Positions 51,905 to 61,133 of a DNA stretch of 64,000 nt are shown piece by piece (within the stretch, counting starts at the first letter, position 1; each line of letters opens with the position of its first letter). The position numbers were made by a program, and so were the translations under genes. Source of the DNA: Roseiconus lacunae (GTDB lineage: Bacteria > Planctomycetota > Planctomycetia > Pirellulales > Pirellulaceae); assembly GCF_008312935.1 (NCBI RefSeq), contig NZ_VSZO01000001.1, forward strand, positions 1,054,001 through 1,118,000, written 5' to 3'. Below the pieces are notes generated by a model, which was given only the letters and a program-made list of their open reading frames with translations, ran no database searches and had not been told where the DNA came from.

Positions 51905-54161
51905 CCCACGCAAACTGAAACCGAGCGAGTGCTGCCGGCTACTCAACTCAACGCCGCTCGGTACCGTCATCAATGAACGGCAATTGCATCGGCACCGAGT
52001 CGAAGCGGGCAATCGCATCGGAGACGGCCGGCACGTTGATCTATTGGCTTACGCTGATTGGTTGCATGAGAAACGGCATGCACCGAAACCGGTTTCCGAT
52101 GTAGATCCGTACGCCAAGCTCAAAGAGAGTGCCCGCGCACGAAATGCCGCCATCGCACTGGCCGGTCGCGATATCGGAGAATTACCGGCGGTCGAGAATC
52201 CCGAACGCAAGGCGAAGGCTGCCGGTTCATTCCGAGCGTTCTGCGAGGCGTACTTCCGCTTGACGTTTCATCTCGAATGGTCGCCGGACCACTTGAAGGT
52301 GATCAGCAAGATCGAAGAAGCGGTCATCCGCGGCGGTCTTTTCTCTCTCGCGATGGCGCGTGGATCCGGCAAGAGTTCACTCGCCGAAGTCGCCTGCATC
52401 TGGGCGGTGCTGAACGGGTTTCGCGACTTCGTTTGTCTGATCGGAAGCGACGAAGGTCATGCCTGTGACATGCTCGACTCGATCAAGACCGAACTCGATA
52501 GCAACGACCTACTCGCCGCCGACTATCCAGAAGTTTGCTTTCCGATCCAAGCCCTTGACGGCATCGCCAACCGAGCGAACGGCCAGCTTTTCGAAGGCAA
52601 GCGAACTCAGATTGGTTGGACGGCCAAAGAAATCGTCTTGCCAACCCTTGCCAGCAGTAAAGCCAGCGGCGCGATTATCAAGGTCGCCGGCCTCACCGGT
52701 CGCATCCGCGGCATGAAGTTCAAACGGCCGGACGGCAAGACCGTTCGGCCTTCGTTAGTCGTCCTGGATGATCCGCAGACCGACGAATCCGCTCGCTCGC
52801 TGTCGCAATGCGCCAACCGCGAAGCGATCCTGGCCGGCGCGGTTCTCGGCCTCGCCGGCCCAGGCAATAAGATCTCGGGCATCATGCCATGCACGGTCAT
52901 CCGTCCTGGCGACATGGCCGACAACATTCTCAACCGCGACCTGCATCCGGAATGGAACGGCGAGCGGACTCGCATGGTTAACGCGTTTCCGACCAACGAA
53001 ACGCTCTGGCAACGTTACGCAGAGATCCGTGCGGAAGGATTGCGGTCCGGCGATGGTGGAGCCGCCGGCACCGAATTCTATCGCCAGAACCGTGAAACCA
53101 TGGATGCCGGCGCGGACGTTTCATGGAAAGAACGTTTCAACCACGATGAACTGTCGGCGATCCAACACGCGATGAACTTGAAGCTTCAAGACGAAGCCGC
53201 GTTCTTCGCCGAATACCAAAACGAACCGCTGCCTAAAGAAACGGTCGGTGCCGATCAACTCACTGCCGACCAAGTCGCCGCCAAGATCAACAATCTTCCG
53301 CGACGCCGGATCCCGATTGCCGGAAATCATCTGACCGCATTCATCGACGTCCAAGGCAAACTGCTCTTCTACGTCGTCGCTGCGTGGGAAGATGATTTCA
53401 CAGGCTACGTTGTCGATTACGGAACCTACCCCGATCAACAGCGAACCTACTTCACGCTCCGCGACGCGCGGCACACGTTGGCCACTGCGGCCGAGGGGAC
53501 GGGGCTTGAGGGCAGCATTTACGCCGGCCTCGAATCGTTGACAATCGAGCTACTCGGTCGCGAGTGGCAACGTGACGATGGGGCAGCCATGAAGATTGGC
53601 CGATGTTTGATCGACGCCAACTGGGGTCACTCAACCAACGTCGTGTATCAGTTCTGCCGGCAAAGTCACCACGCTTCGATCCTGCTCCCATCGCACGGCC
53701 GATTCGTCGGCGCCTCATCCAACCCCTTCAGCGAATACAAACGCCGGCCCGGTGATCGCGTTGGGCTCAACTGGCGAGTCCCTACCATCCATGGAAAACG
53801 CGCCATCCGCCACGTGATCTACGACACGAATTGGTGGAAGTCATTCACGCACGCGCGACTCGCCGTAGCCATGGGCGACCGAGGCTGCCTTTCCATCTTC
53901 GGCGATCGCCCCGACCAACACCGAATGTTTGCCGAGCAAGTCACGGCCGAGTACTACGTCCGCACCGAGGGCCGCGGACGAACCGTCGACGAATGGAAAG
54001 CCCGCCCCGAACAACCCGACAACCACTGGCTCGACTGCCTCGTCGGCTCCGCCGTCGCCGCTTCCATGCAGGGTGCATTGCTATTCGGCACCGATCTAGC
54101 TACAGCTTCTAGAAGAGCACGAGTTAGCTTCCGACAACTTCAGAGGAAGAAGAGAAGCTAG
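51894..54161 (+). CDS. terL: Phage terminase large subunit, copy 2
   Basis: 755 residues, with the same motifs as copy 1: HTH-like N-terminus, ARGSGKSS Walker A (about 155-162), LVVLDDPQ Walker B, and the nuclease-like FIDVQGKLLFY region. The last 20 residues differ from copy 1 (LATASRRARVSFRQLQ here) although the DNA before them is nearly alike. This copy is followed by portal and capsid genes in the same direction, so it is probably the packaging motor in use. Confidence 0.92.
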   Translation: MVNDPRKLKPSECCRLLNSTPLGTVINERQLHRHRVEAGNRIGDGRHVDLLAYADWLHEKRHAPKPVSDVDPYAKLKESARARNAAIALAGRDIGELPAVENPERKAKAAGSFRAFCEAYFRLTFHLEWSPDHLKVISKIEEAVIRGGLFSLAMARGSGKSSLAEVACIWAVLNGFRDFVCLIGSDEGHACDMLDSIKTELDSNDLLAADYPEVCFPIQALDGIANRANGQLFEGKRTQIGWTAKEIVLPTLASSKASGAIIKVAGLTGRIRGMKFKRPDGKTVRPSLVVLDDPQTDESARSLSQCANREAILAGAVLGLAGPGNKISGIMPCTVIRPGDMADNILNRDLHPEWNGERTRMVNAFPTNETLWQRYAEIRAEGLRSGDGGAAGTEFYRQNRETMDAGADVSWKERFNHDELSAIQHAMNLKLQDEAAFFAEYQNEPLPKETVGADQLTADQVAAKINNLPRRRIPIAGNHLTAFIDVQGKLLFYVVAAWEDDFTGYVVDYGTYPDQQRTYFTLRDARHTLATAAEGTGLEGSIYAGLESLTIELLGREWQRDDGAAMKIGRCLIDANWGHSTNVVYQFCRQSHHASILLPSHGRFVGASSNPFSEYKRRPGDRVGLNWRVPTIHGKRAIRHVIYDTNWWKSFTHARLAVAMGDRGCLSIFGDRPDQHRMFAEQVTAEYYVRTEGRGRTVDEWKARPEQPDNHWLDCLVGSAVAASMQGALLFGTDLATASRRARVSFRQLQRKKRS

Positions 54162-54360
54162 ACGCGTCCCTGTGTGGACGTGCTCCAGCCAAAACAAGAG
54201 AGATGTGGTACTTGTTTGCAGGTAATCCGCATTGAAGTGGGGCGTACGCCAACGGTTTCTGATTGCTACACTACTTGTTGGCTGTATATCAACAGAGATC
54301 GCGGCAGCGAAGTCCGCTTCTTGTTACTGACGATTTATTTCGCGTGAAGAGTGCTGGATC

Positions 54361-55665
54361 ATGATTCAAACCCATCTCGATATTTCAAAACGCATGATGG
54401 AGCGTTGGTCTCCGTTTCCAAACACGCAAACACTTGGTTCTTACTGCCCCTTCAGCCAGCAGATAACCCTGCATCAATGCAGTGAAAAGGAGCTCAAATC
54501 CGCCCTCGCGGGCGAAGACGAAACTGCAGGGCTGCGGGTGCTCCCGCTTCTTGCGCACGAGTTACAGCACTTTGTAGACAATCTAGGAACGCTCTGGGGT
54601 CGGCAGCACCTTGTCAAAATCTTTACCGCATTTAAGGTCCGCGCTGAATGCGACCTCCAGAACTTCCACGATGTAATAGGTTTGGTACGAGCCCTTCGCC
54701 GCGTTGACTACAACGACTACTACACAGAACTGCTTACCGCAGTCTCCGAGCCTTGGGACGGAAACGTGTGGCAATACCAGTTCACCTGTGGGCTGGAGAT
54801 TGGCCCCAACGGATTGCCGGACAAATCCCGTCCGCTATTGTTTACGCAATTTGCAACTCACTCCGGTGCGCCCGTATGCCGGGTACCACTTTCAGTCGCT
54901 TCACTTCTTGAGTTGCGCTCAGTCGCCGCAGAGATACATCGATTTCAAATTGTGCTCGATCAACTCGAGAAGGGCATGCGCGTAGTAGAGGAGAAATTAT
55001 GGAGTAAGAAAATGCTTGAAACCCTATACGATCCGCTTCTCACAAAGTACACGGTTGCGGGGCACTGTCTTTCAAATGCTTTCAAAATCAAAGATTTGAT
55101 AAACGCATTTACAATTGGATCTCACATAGCGGGAATTTGTTTGATGGCATCAGCTAGTGCCTTCGATTCACTCAAGGTGCCTTTGCAGATCTTAAACACA
55201 TTTGGGCATCGATGTGACAGCTTTCTCAAGAACCGCGATCCCACCTTCATGTATTTTGTCTTGGTGCAGCATGCCCGAGACCTCGCGTTCGAAGAATGCG
55301 TCGATGTTCTTGAGCATCTAAATGCAATATTGAGTCGTTCTGGGCTTGGAAGCGTCACGGACGTTATTACCAATGGTGTTGCAGCTGCCCACGCAATCGA
55401 GGCACCAAGATCAGAGGGCATGCTTGGAGATCGCGTCGAGGACATTTGGCGACTCAGCAGCGGACTTATCGCCAACGCAGCATTCGCACACGGCGATGGA
55501 CTTGGGCGGCTTCCGCTCCCACCAATACTAACGGCTGATAATGAGTTTTTCATGGCTGATGACAGTCTTAATGCAGGCACATTTGCGAGAAGCGAAGACT
55601 GGCACACGGAGTCGTTCAGGCTTTACAACCTAGTCGTAGAGTTCGCAGATGCGGTGATTCCCTGA
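54361..55665 (+). CDS. HExxH metalloprotein between terminase and portal
   Basis: This 434-residue protein has LLAHELQHFVDNLG, where His66, Glu67 and His70 form a zinc metallopeptidase HExxH motif. The rest is helical with no known domain. It interrupts the usual terminase-portal order, and its surroundings (54162-54360 and 55666-55996) are more A+T-rich than the phage genes. It is probably an added cargo (moron) gene, with protease activity possible but unproven. Confidence 0.62.
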   Translation: MIQTHLDISKRMMERWSPFPNTQTLGSYCPFSQQITLHQCSEKELKSALAGEDETAGLRVLPLLAHELQHFVDNLGTLWGRQHLVKIFTAFKVRAECDLQNFHDVIGLVRALRRVDYNDYYTELLTAVSEPWDGNVWQYQFTCGLEIGPNGLPDKSRPLLFTQFATHSGAPVCRVPLSVASLLELRSVAAEIHRFQIVLDQLEKGMRVVEEKLWSKKMLETLYDPLLTKYTVAGHCLSNAFKIKDLINAFTIGSHIAGICLMASASAFDSLKVPLQILNTFGHRCDSFLKNRDPTFMYFVLVQHARDLAFEECVDVLEHLNAILSRSGLGSVTDVITNGVAAAHAIEAPRSEGMLGDRVEDIWRLSSGLIANAAFAHGDGLGRLPLPPILTADNEFFMADDSLNAGTFARSEDWHTESFRLYNLVVEFADAVIP

Positions 55666-55996
55666 TCTGTTGGAACAAATACATGCGGCGCTAGATTAGA
55701 GCTTTTTTACAGCCAAGTCTATTCTCGCTTAATACAAAGCTGCCGCGATGGGACATCTTTAAAAGGCCGAGCTTTAGACTGTTTTGGGAGCGTCGATCTT
55801 GGATTTGTTTGGCTAGCCGCAATTGCTTATGGCAGGCTCGGTAATATTTCCATTCGACCTACAGGCAAGTACGCGGTTCACATTAGTGCCGAGCAAGGTA
55901 AATGCCGGAATTTTCTAGGTGAAGCCTCGTCGGTAGACGGTGCGACCGGGTAGGTGTATTCGCAGAAGAAAGCATCTCTTTCCTAACGAGATATCT
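55666..55996. other. Gene-free stretch before the head genes
   Basis: No gene or clear repeat is seen in these 331 bases. The composition is similar to the HExxH gene, suggesting that both came in together. Confidence 0.35.
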
Positions 55997-56194
55997 GTGG
56001 CGGATGACCTTCAAGACGAGATTCGTGAGAACGCCTCGGGGCCGGCGAAGGCTTCGGGCGATGCTGGGTCGGTGGAACAGCACAAGCTGACCGATCAGAC
56101 TGCAGCGGACAAACATCTCGCCGGCAAGAATGCCGTTGCCAAACCGCATCGCGGGCTCCGCTTCAACAAGATCGTGCCGCCGTCGGCTGGCTGA
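55997..56194 (+). CDS. Small phage head protein (between terminase and portal)
   Basis: This 65-residue protein starts with GTG 55997. The sequence (VADDLQDEIRENASGPAKASG, VEQHKLTDQTAADKHLAGKN, RGLRFNKIVPPSAG) is of a conserved short phage family that lies before lambda-type portal genes and includes gpW-like head completion proteins. The frame is open upstream to 55940, but the family starts about here. Confidence 0.72.
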   Translation: MADDLQDEIRENASGPAKASGDAGSVEQHKLTDQTAADKHLAGKNAVAKPHRGLRFNKIVPPSAG

Positions 56195-56254
56195 TCTTTC
56201 TTTCGCTCTCCAATCCACAAGGGCTGCCGGGGACGGCAACAGGAAACAGCACGG

Positions 56255-57595
56255 ATGCTGAAACATTTGTCAGGGATCATCGAGCAATTGCGCGGCGGAG
56301 GACTCCATCGCTCCGTCGCCTCTGGACGCTCGCCCCGGCAGCCCTTCTTCTCCCGTTTGCGTGCCAAGTATGACGCTGCAAACACGACACTCGACAATAT
56401 CAAACATTGGTCGCGAGCCGACGGGCTTTCAGCCTCCGCAGCCAACAGTCCCGACGTCCGACGAACACTCCGCAATCGATCGCGGTACGAGGTCGCGAAT
56501 AACAGTTACGCTCGCGGTATCACGCTGACGCTTGCCAACGATGTCGTTGGGACCGGACCGCGGTTGCAGATGCTCACCGCGGATGATGCGGCGAATCGAT
56601 TTGTTGAAACGGAGTTCATTGCTTGGTGTGAAGCGGTTGGTTTAGCGGAAAAGCTGCGAACGATGCGATTGGCCCGGGTGGCAGACGGGGAATCGTTTGG
56701 GCTGCTTACCAGCAATGAGCGACTAGAGACTCCGGTGAATCTGGATCTGCGTCTGATTGAAGCCGATCAAGTTGCTTCGCCGACACTCGCACCCGACACA
56801 CGTCGCTACCTGGATGGCATCCAATTCGATGCCGATGGCAATCCGGTCGCGTACGACGTGCTGAAGAACCATCCCGGCGACGGCTTCTTTGTGCTAGATG
56901 ATGAATACGACACAGTGCCAGCCGCCGACGTCGTCCACTATTTTCGCTGCGACCGTCCTGGACAGATTCGCGGCATCCCGGACATCACGCCGGCGCTGCC
57001 GCTATTTGCACAACTGAGGCGATCCACTCTAGCGGTCCTGGCCGCGGCGGAAACGGCAGCTGAATTCGCCGGCATCCTTTACACCGATGCGCCGGCCAAT
57101 GGTGAAGCCGATGCGGCCGAACCTGTCGAGCCGATCGAACTCGAAAAACGAATGCTGCTGACGATGCCCGGTGGCTGGAAGATGGCTCAAATGAAGAGTG
57201 AGCAGCCATCGACCACGTACAGCGAGTTTAAGAAAGAGATCCTCAACGAGATCGCGCGTTGTTTGAACATGCCGTTCAATGTCGCTGCTGGGAATTCGTC
57301 GGGCTACAACTACGCCAGTGGGCGGCTCGACCACCAGACCTACTTTAAATCGATTCGGGTCGAGCAATCACAACTCGCCCGCGTGGTACTCGACCGCATC
57401 CTGCACGCTTGGCTTCGCGAAGCCATTCTCATCGAGGGCTATCTGCCCAATTCGCTTCGTACGCTCGACTCCACGTTCGAGCACCAATGGTTCTGGGACG
57501 GACACGAACATGTCGATCCCGCCAAAGAAGCCAATGCCCAAAAGATCCGTCTCGCCAGTCATACGACAACTCTGGCTATCGAATTTGCGCGGTAG
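56255..57595 (+). CDS. Phage portal protein (lambda type), ending at an in-frame TAG
   Basis: This 446-residue portal is the head opening through which DNA is packed. Family parts include DVRRTLRNRSRYEVANNSYARG, GVGDGESFGLL-type strands and NMPFNVAAGNSSGYNYASGRLD. The frame ends at TAG 57593-57595. Downstream in the same frame GRDWETELKQRAKEIALMRDL continues as a typical portal C-terminus, to a TGA at 57746-57748. CAG to TAG is a single base change. The protein is thus cut by 50 residues, or the codon is read through. Confidence 0.86.
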   Translation: MLKHLSGIIEQLRGGGLHRSVASGRSPRQPFFSRLRAKYDAANTTLDNIKHWSRADGLSASAANSPDVRRTLRNRSRYEVANNSYARGITLTLANDVVGTGPRLQMLTADDAANRFVETEFIAWCEAVGLAEKLRTMRLARVADGESFGLLTSNERLETPVNLDLRLIEADQVASPTLAPDTRRYLDGIQFDADGNPVAYDVLKNHPGDGFFVLDDEYDTVPAADVVHYFRCDRPGQIRGIPDITPALPLFAQLRRSTLAVLAAAETAAEFAGILYTDAPANGEADAAEPVEPIELEKRMLLTMPGGWKMAQMKSEQPSTTYSEFKKEILNEIARCLNMPFNVAAGNSSGYNYASGRLDHQTYFKSIRVEQSQLARVVLDRILHAWLREAILIEGYLPNSLRTLDSTFEHQWFWDGHEHVDPAKEANAQKIRLASHTTTLAIEFAR

Positions 57596-57716
57596 GGGCG
57601 TGACTGGGAGACGGAACTCAAACAACGTGCGAAAGAGATCGCCCTGATGCGTGACCTCGGTCTGACGATCGAGTCCGAAACTGATTCTTCATCCGAACCC
57701 GAAGTCACGGAAGACC

Positions 57717-59741
57717 ATGCCGAAGACACTGAACCCCAAACCGCTTGAAGCGGAATCCGAATCCGTCCCCAGTTCGCTGCGTATCGTCTGCGATGACGCC
57801 GCGACGATCACGCTTGCCGCCGCTGATCCGCCGATCGAAGGCGACGACAAGCCGGCACTGCGGAAGTTTTCGATGGTGGCTTACACCGGCGGTGCGATGC
57901 GACTGGGCGGTTGGCCTTATCCAGTCGTCGTTGACCTGGCTGGTCTGCGTGTGACTCGAAAGTCTCGACCGATTCTCAAAGACCACGACCGCGGATCAAT
58001 CGTCGGCCACACCGACGATATCAAGATCAGCGATCGATCACTGGAGGTTGCTGGTGTCATTTCCGGAGTCGGCGTGACGGCCCAAGAAGTGATCGCGACC
58101 AGCGAAAACGGTTTCCCGTGGCAGGCGTCGCTCGGGGCCACCGCCGACAAAGTGGTCTTCATCCCGGAAGGCAAAACGGCCAAAGCCAACGGGCGTGATC
58201 ATTCCGGCCCACTCTACATCGCCCGCAAGTCCACTCTTGGTGAAGTCTCCTTTGTCGCACTTGGTGCCGACGACAACACCGAAGCCCGCGTCGCCGCCGG
58301 CCAATCAGATGAGGACGATCCTGAAACCAGCGACGAAGAAAACAACGACAACCTCGAACCTGTCAATGCGAGTCTCGAAATGCCCACGAAGCCGAAAGCC
58401 AAACCGCAATCTCAATCGCTTTCGGCCGTCGAGCAGATGCGTGCCGAGGCCGCTGCCGAGTCACGTCGCATCGCCGGCATTCGCAAGCTCTGCGGCGACA
58501 AGCATCCCACCATCGAGGCCGATGCGATCAAGCAAGGCTGGTCGGTCACGAAAACGGAACTCACCGTGTTACGCAGCGAACGCCCCAAAGCTCCCGATCA
58601 ATCGCAACACTCGCCGCGGTACAACCGCGAGGTTCTCGAAGCGGCCGCTTGTCTGTCCGTTGGTATCGATGAAAAGACGCTGTTGGCCAGCTATGGCGAG
58701 CGAACACTCGAAGCCGCAAACCCGCTCCGCCACATCGGCTTGAAGGAACTCGTCGCCGAGTGTGCACGCAGCGAAGGCATCGACGTTCCGCGTGTGTTTG
58801 GCGACGGAACTGAAACCATCCGCGCCGGTTTTTCGTCGATGAGCTTGCCGAGCATTATGGAAAACGTCATGAACAAGACGTTGCTCGCGGCTTACCAGAA
58901 CACGCCGATCGCCGCGTTCGATCTATGCAGTGTCGGTACCGTCTCCGATTTCAAAGAGGTTTCACGCTATCGACTCCTTGGTACTGGCGGCTTCGAACAG
59001 GTCGCTCCCGACGGCGAGCTCAAGCATGGAAAACTGTCGGACCAGAAGTTCACGAACAAGGCCGACACCTACGGTCAGATCCTCACACTGACTCGGCACG
59101 ACATTATCAACGATGATCTCAACGCCTTCATGGACATCCCACGCCAAATGGGACGCTCCGGTGCTGAGTCGATCGATGATTTGTTCTTCACACTGTTGCT
59201 GAAGAACTCGGGATTCTTCTCCTCGGCGAACGCCAACTTCTTGCAGGGGCCAGACACCAAGTTCGGACCGGACAGTCTTACCGTCGCCAAAACGACTTTC
59301 CGTAAACAAAAGGCTGGTCCGGGTGGCAAACCCAAGGACCAGAAGCCTATCAACATTCGGCCCGAATACTTGGTGGTGCCAGTCGAATTAGAAACCGAAG
59401 CGGAACTGTTGATGGGCTCGGCCCAGTTGATGATCTACGCACAAGGGTCGCCGACCAAGATTCCGGTCGACAACCCACACCGTAACAAGTATCGCGTCAT
59501 TTCAACGCCGCATCTTTCGGACTCCTACTACCAAGGTGCGTCTAGCACAGCCTGGTACCTCTTCGCCAACCCGCGAGTCCTTCCAGCGTTTGAGATTGTG
59601 TTCCTCAACGGTCGCCGGACGCCGGTCATCGAGCGCGTGGAAATGCCTCCAAACACGCTCGGCATGGGCTTCCGCTCCTACATCGACTTCGGCGTGAACT
59701 CTCAAGATCACCGCGCCGCCGTGAAGGTCGCCGGCGAGTAG
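57717..59741 (+). CDS. Prohead protease fused to major capsid protein
   Basis: This 674-residue protein has two parts. Residues 1 to about 200 are a prohead protease-like domain (RKFSMVAYTGGAMRLGGWPYP, LKDHDRGSIVGHTDDI, TLGEVSFVALGADD). A linker rich in Pro/Lys/Ser follows, then residues from about 340 to the end form a Mu/HK97-type capsid subunit (PSIMENVMNKTLLAAYQNTP, TLTRHDIINDDLNAF, VRVLP-like strand, MGFRSYIDFGV). In many phages these are two genes; here one frame gives both, so the shell protein carries its own protease. Confidence 0.87.
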   Translation: MPKTLNPKPLEAESESVPSSLRIVCDDAATITLAAADPPIEGDDKPALRKFSMVAYTGGAMRLGGWPYPVVVDLAGLRVTRKSRPILKDHDRGSIVGHTDDIKISDRSLEVAGVISGVGVTAQEVIATSENGFPWQASLGATADKVVFIPEGKTAKANGRDHSGPLYIARKSTLGEVSFVALGADDNTEARVAAGQSDEDDPETSDEENNDNLEPVNASLEMPTKPKAKPQSQSLSAVEQMRAEAAAESRRIAGIRKLCGDKHPTIEADAIKQGWSVTKTELTVLRSERPKAPDQSQHSPRYNREVLEAAACLSVGIDEKTLLASYGERTLEAANPLRHIGLKELVAECARSEGIDVPRVFGDGTETIRAGFSSMSLPSIMENVMNKTLLAAYQNTPIAAFDLCSVGTVSDFKEVSRYRLLGTGGFEQVAPDGELKHGKLSDQKFTNKADTYGQILTLTRHDIINDDLNAFMDIPRQMGRSGAESIDDLFFTLLLKNSGFFSSANANFLQGPDTKFGPDSLTVAKTTFRKQKAGPGGKPKDQKPINIRPEYLVVPVELETEAELLMGSAQLMIYAQGSPTKIPVDNPHRNKYRVISTPHLSDSYYQGASSTAWYLFANPRVLPAFEIVFLNGRRTPVIERVEMPPNTLGMGFRSYIDFGVNSQDHRAAVKVAGE

Positions 59742-59796
59742 TGCTCGCTGCGATCCCACCTGATTCTCGATTTCTCAGCTTCTTAACTGGAATCCC

Positions 59797-60126
59797 ATGC
59801 AAGCTCAATTCGTTCACGACGGCAAACACGTTGACTTCACGCCCGATGTCGACGTTCCGGTTGGATCAATCGTCATTCAAGGCGACTTGGTCGGCATCAC
59901 CAAACGCGACCTCAAGGCGGACGTGCTTGGCTCGATTGCCGTTGAAGGCGTCTTCGATTTCCCGAAAGCCATGGCCAGCGAGGATGAGTACTCGGCGGGT
60001 CAGAAGGTGTATGCCACGAACGACGGCATCATCACTTTGATTGACACGAACACGGTGTATCTGGGCAAGGTCGTCGACGATGTTGCCGCGACCGACGAGT
60101 TTGTCCGCGTTCGTCTCAGCCAGTGA
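59797..60126 (+). CDS. DUF2190 family phage protein 1
   Basis: This 109-residue protein matches DUF2190. It has FVHDGKHVDFTPDVDVPVGSI, LVGITKRDLKAD, GVFDFPKA and DEYSAGQKVYATNDGI. DUF2190 proteins follow capsid genes and act as decoration or head-stabilising proteins on the shell. It is followed closely by a second, related gene. Confidence 0.85.
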   Translation: MQAQFVHDGKHVDFTPDVDVPVGSIVIQGDLVGITKRDLKADVLGSIAVEGVFDFPKAMASEDEYSAGQKVYATNDGIITLIDTNTVYLGKVVDDVAATDEFVRVRLSQ

Positions 60127-60147
60127 TCAACCAAGTGATGAAGCCAC

Positions 60148-60498
60148 GTGAGCAACGCCATTATCGTTCCCGCTGGGGTCAACTTCGTTCATGAAGGTGA
60201 CACTATTCCATTCGTGCCAGATGTCGACATCGCACCGGGTGACGTTGTCGTTCTGAACAAACTGGTAGGCGTCGCCAAGTTCGGTATCTATGCGGGTGCT
60301 CGTGGCAGCGTCACGGTTCGCGGCGTCTTCAGCCTAGTCAAAGATCCAACCACGAACATTCCCGCCGGCACGATTCTCTACTGGTCCGAGATTAGCCATC
60401 ACGTGATCAAGAACCAGTACGAGCATTCGATGATCGGAGTCTCGGTCGAAGATGCTCCGCCCAGCACACCGACCGTCCGAGTTCGGCTGCTTCAGTAA
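60148..60498 (+). CDS. DUF2190 family phage protein 2
   Basis: This 116-residue protein starts with GTG 60148. NFVHEGDTIPFVPDVDIAPGD and the repeating GV-V-KL strands show that it is a paralog of the 59797 protein. Two tandem DUF2190 proteins suggest two shell decoration positions. Confidence 0.82.
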   Translation: MSNAIIVPAGVNFVHEGDTIPFVPDVDIAPGDVVVLNKLVGVAKFGIYAGARGSVTVRGVFSLVKDPTTNIPAGTILYWSEISHHVIKNQYEHSMIGVSVEDAPPSTPTVRVRLLQ

Positions 60499-60521
60499 TC
60501 TTGCATCAGGTCTTATTTCGC

Positions 60522-61133
60522 ATGGATGCCAAGTTGCGATCTCTCGTCTTGCTATGTGCTCTCATCGTCTGCACGGGTTGTCTACCGCAACGCGATGTGC
60601 AAGTGCGACCGTTGCCGGCCCCGCCACCGGAACAGCCCATCGCCAACCTGCCGCCGCAGTTGCATCAACGCAATTGGACTGGCCGACTGAATCAGGGCAG
60701 TTGCGTTCACGCGTCGCTGGTCAATCACTTGCGATGGCTCAACGAGTTTGAACTCGGTGAACGTTGGCGAGCGACCTACAGCGACGGTGAGTGGGACACG
60801 CGTTTGCGAAACCGGCTCGATGCGGCTGGCATCGACTACAGCTACACGATTAAAGCTGACCCTCGCTTCCTCGACTGGGCCAACGCAACACGACGCGGCG
60901 CGATCCTTTGGTGGAAGCCCGCACATTGCTGCACCTTCGTCGGTTGGGTCGAGCGAAATGGTCAGCAGTACGCCGCGATCCTCGACAACAACTATCCCGG
61001 CCGCTTTGAGCTCACGCCACGAGAACAGTTTGTACGCCTCTGGGCGGGTTACGGCGGATTCGCACTGACCGTTATGGAAGACCCCGCCAGTTCCTTGCCC
61101 TATCGAAGTTATGAGGTCATTGATGAAGGATGA
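60522..61133 (+). CDS. Papain-like lipoprotein in the head module
   Basis: This 203-residue protein has a lipoprotein signal (lipobox LIVCTGC, lipid on Cys20). Its body has NQGSCVHASLVNHLRWL (Gln58, Cys61), KPAHCCTFVGWV (His135) and AILDNNYPG (Asp155/Asn156). This is the Cys-His-Asn arrangement of papain- or C39-like proteases. A membrane-attached protease is unusual among head genes. It probably acts at the host envelope, for example to block other phages. ATG 60522 was chosen because the signal peptide starts there. Confidence 0.72.
   Translation: MDAKLRSLVLLCALIVCTGCLPQRDVQVRPLPAPPPEQPIANLPPQLHQRNWTGRLNQGSCVHASLVNHLRWLNEFELGERWRATYSDGEWDTRLRNRLDAAGIDYSYTIKADPRFLDWANATRRGAILWWKPAHCCTFVGWVERNGQQYAAILDNNYPGRFELTPREQFVRLWAGYGGFALTVMEDPASSLPYRSYEVIDEG

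Larger units (their letters stand above)
50990..54161. repeat. Inverted duplication, right arm (partner 731-3913)
   Basis: Contains a partial amidoligase, leader R6, the small terminase-linked gene and terminase copy 2, in reverse order and orientation to the left arm. This arm continues into phage head genes, so it is likely the original location and the left arm the copy. Confidence 0.87.
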
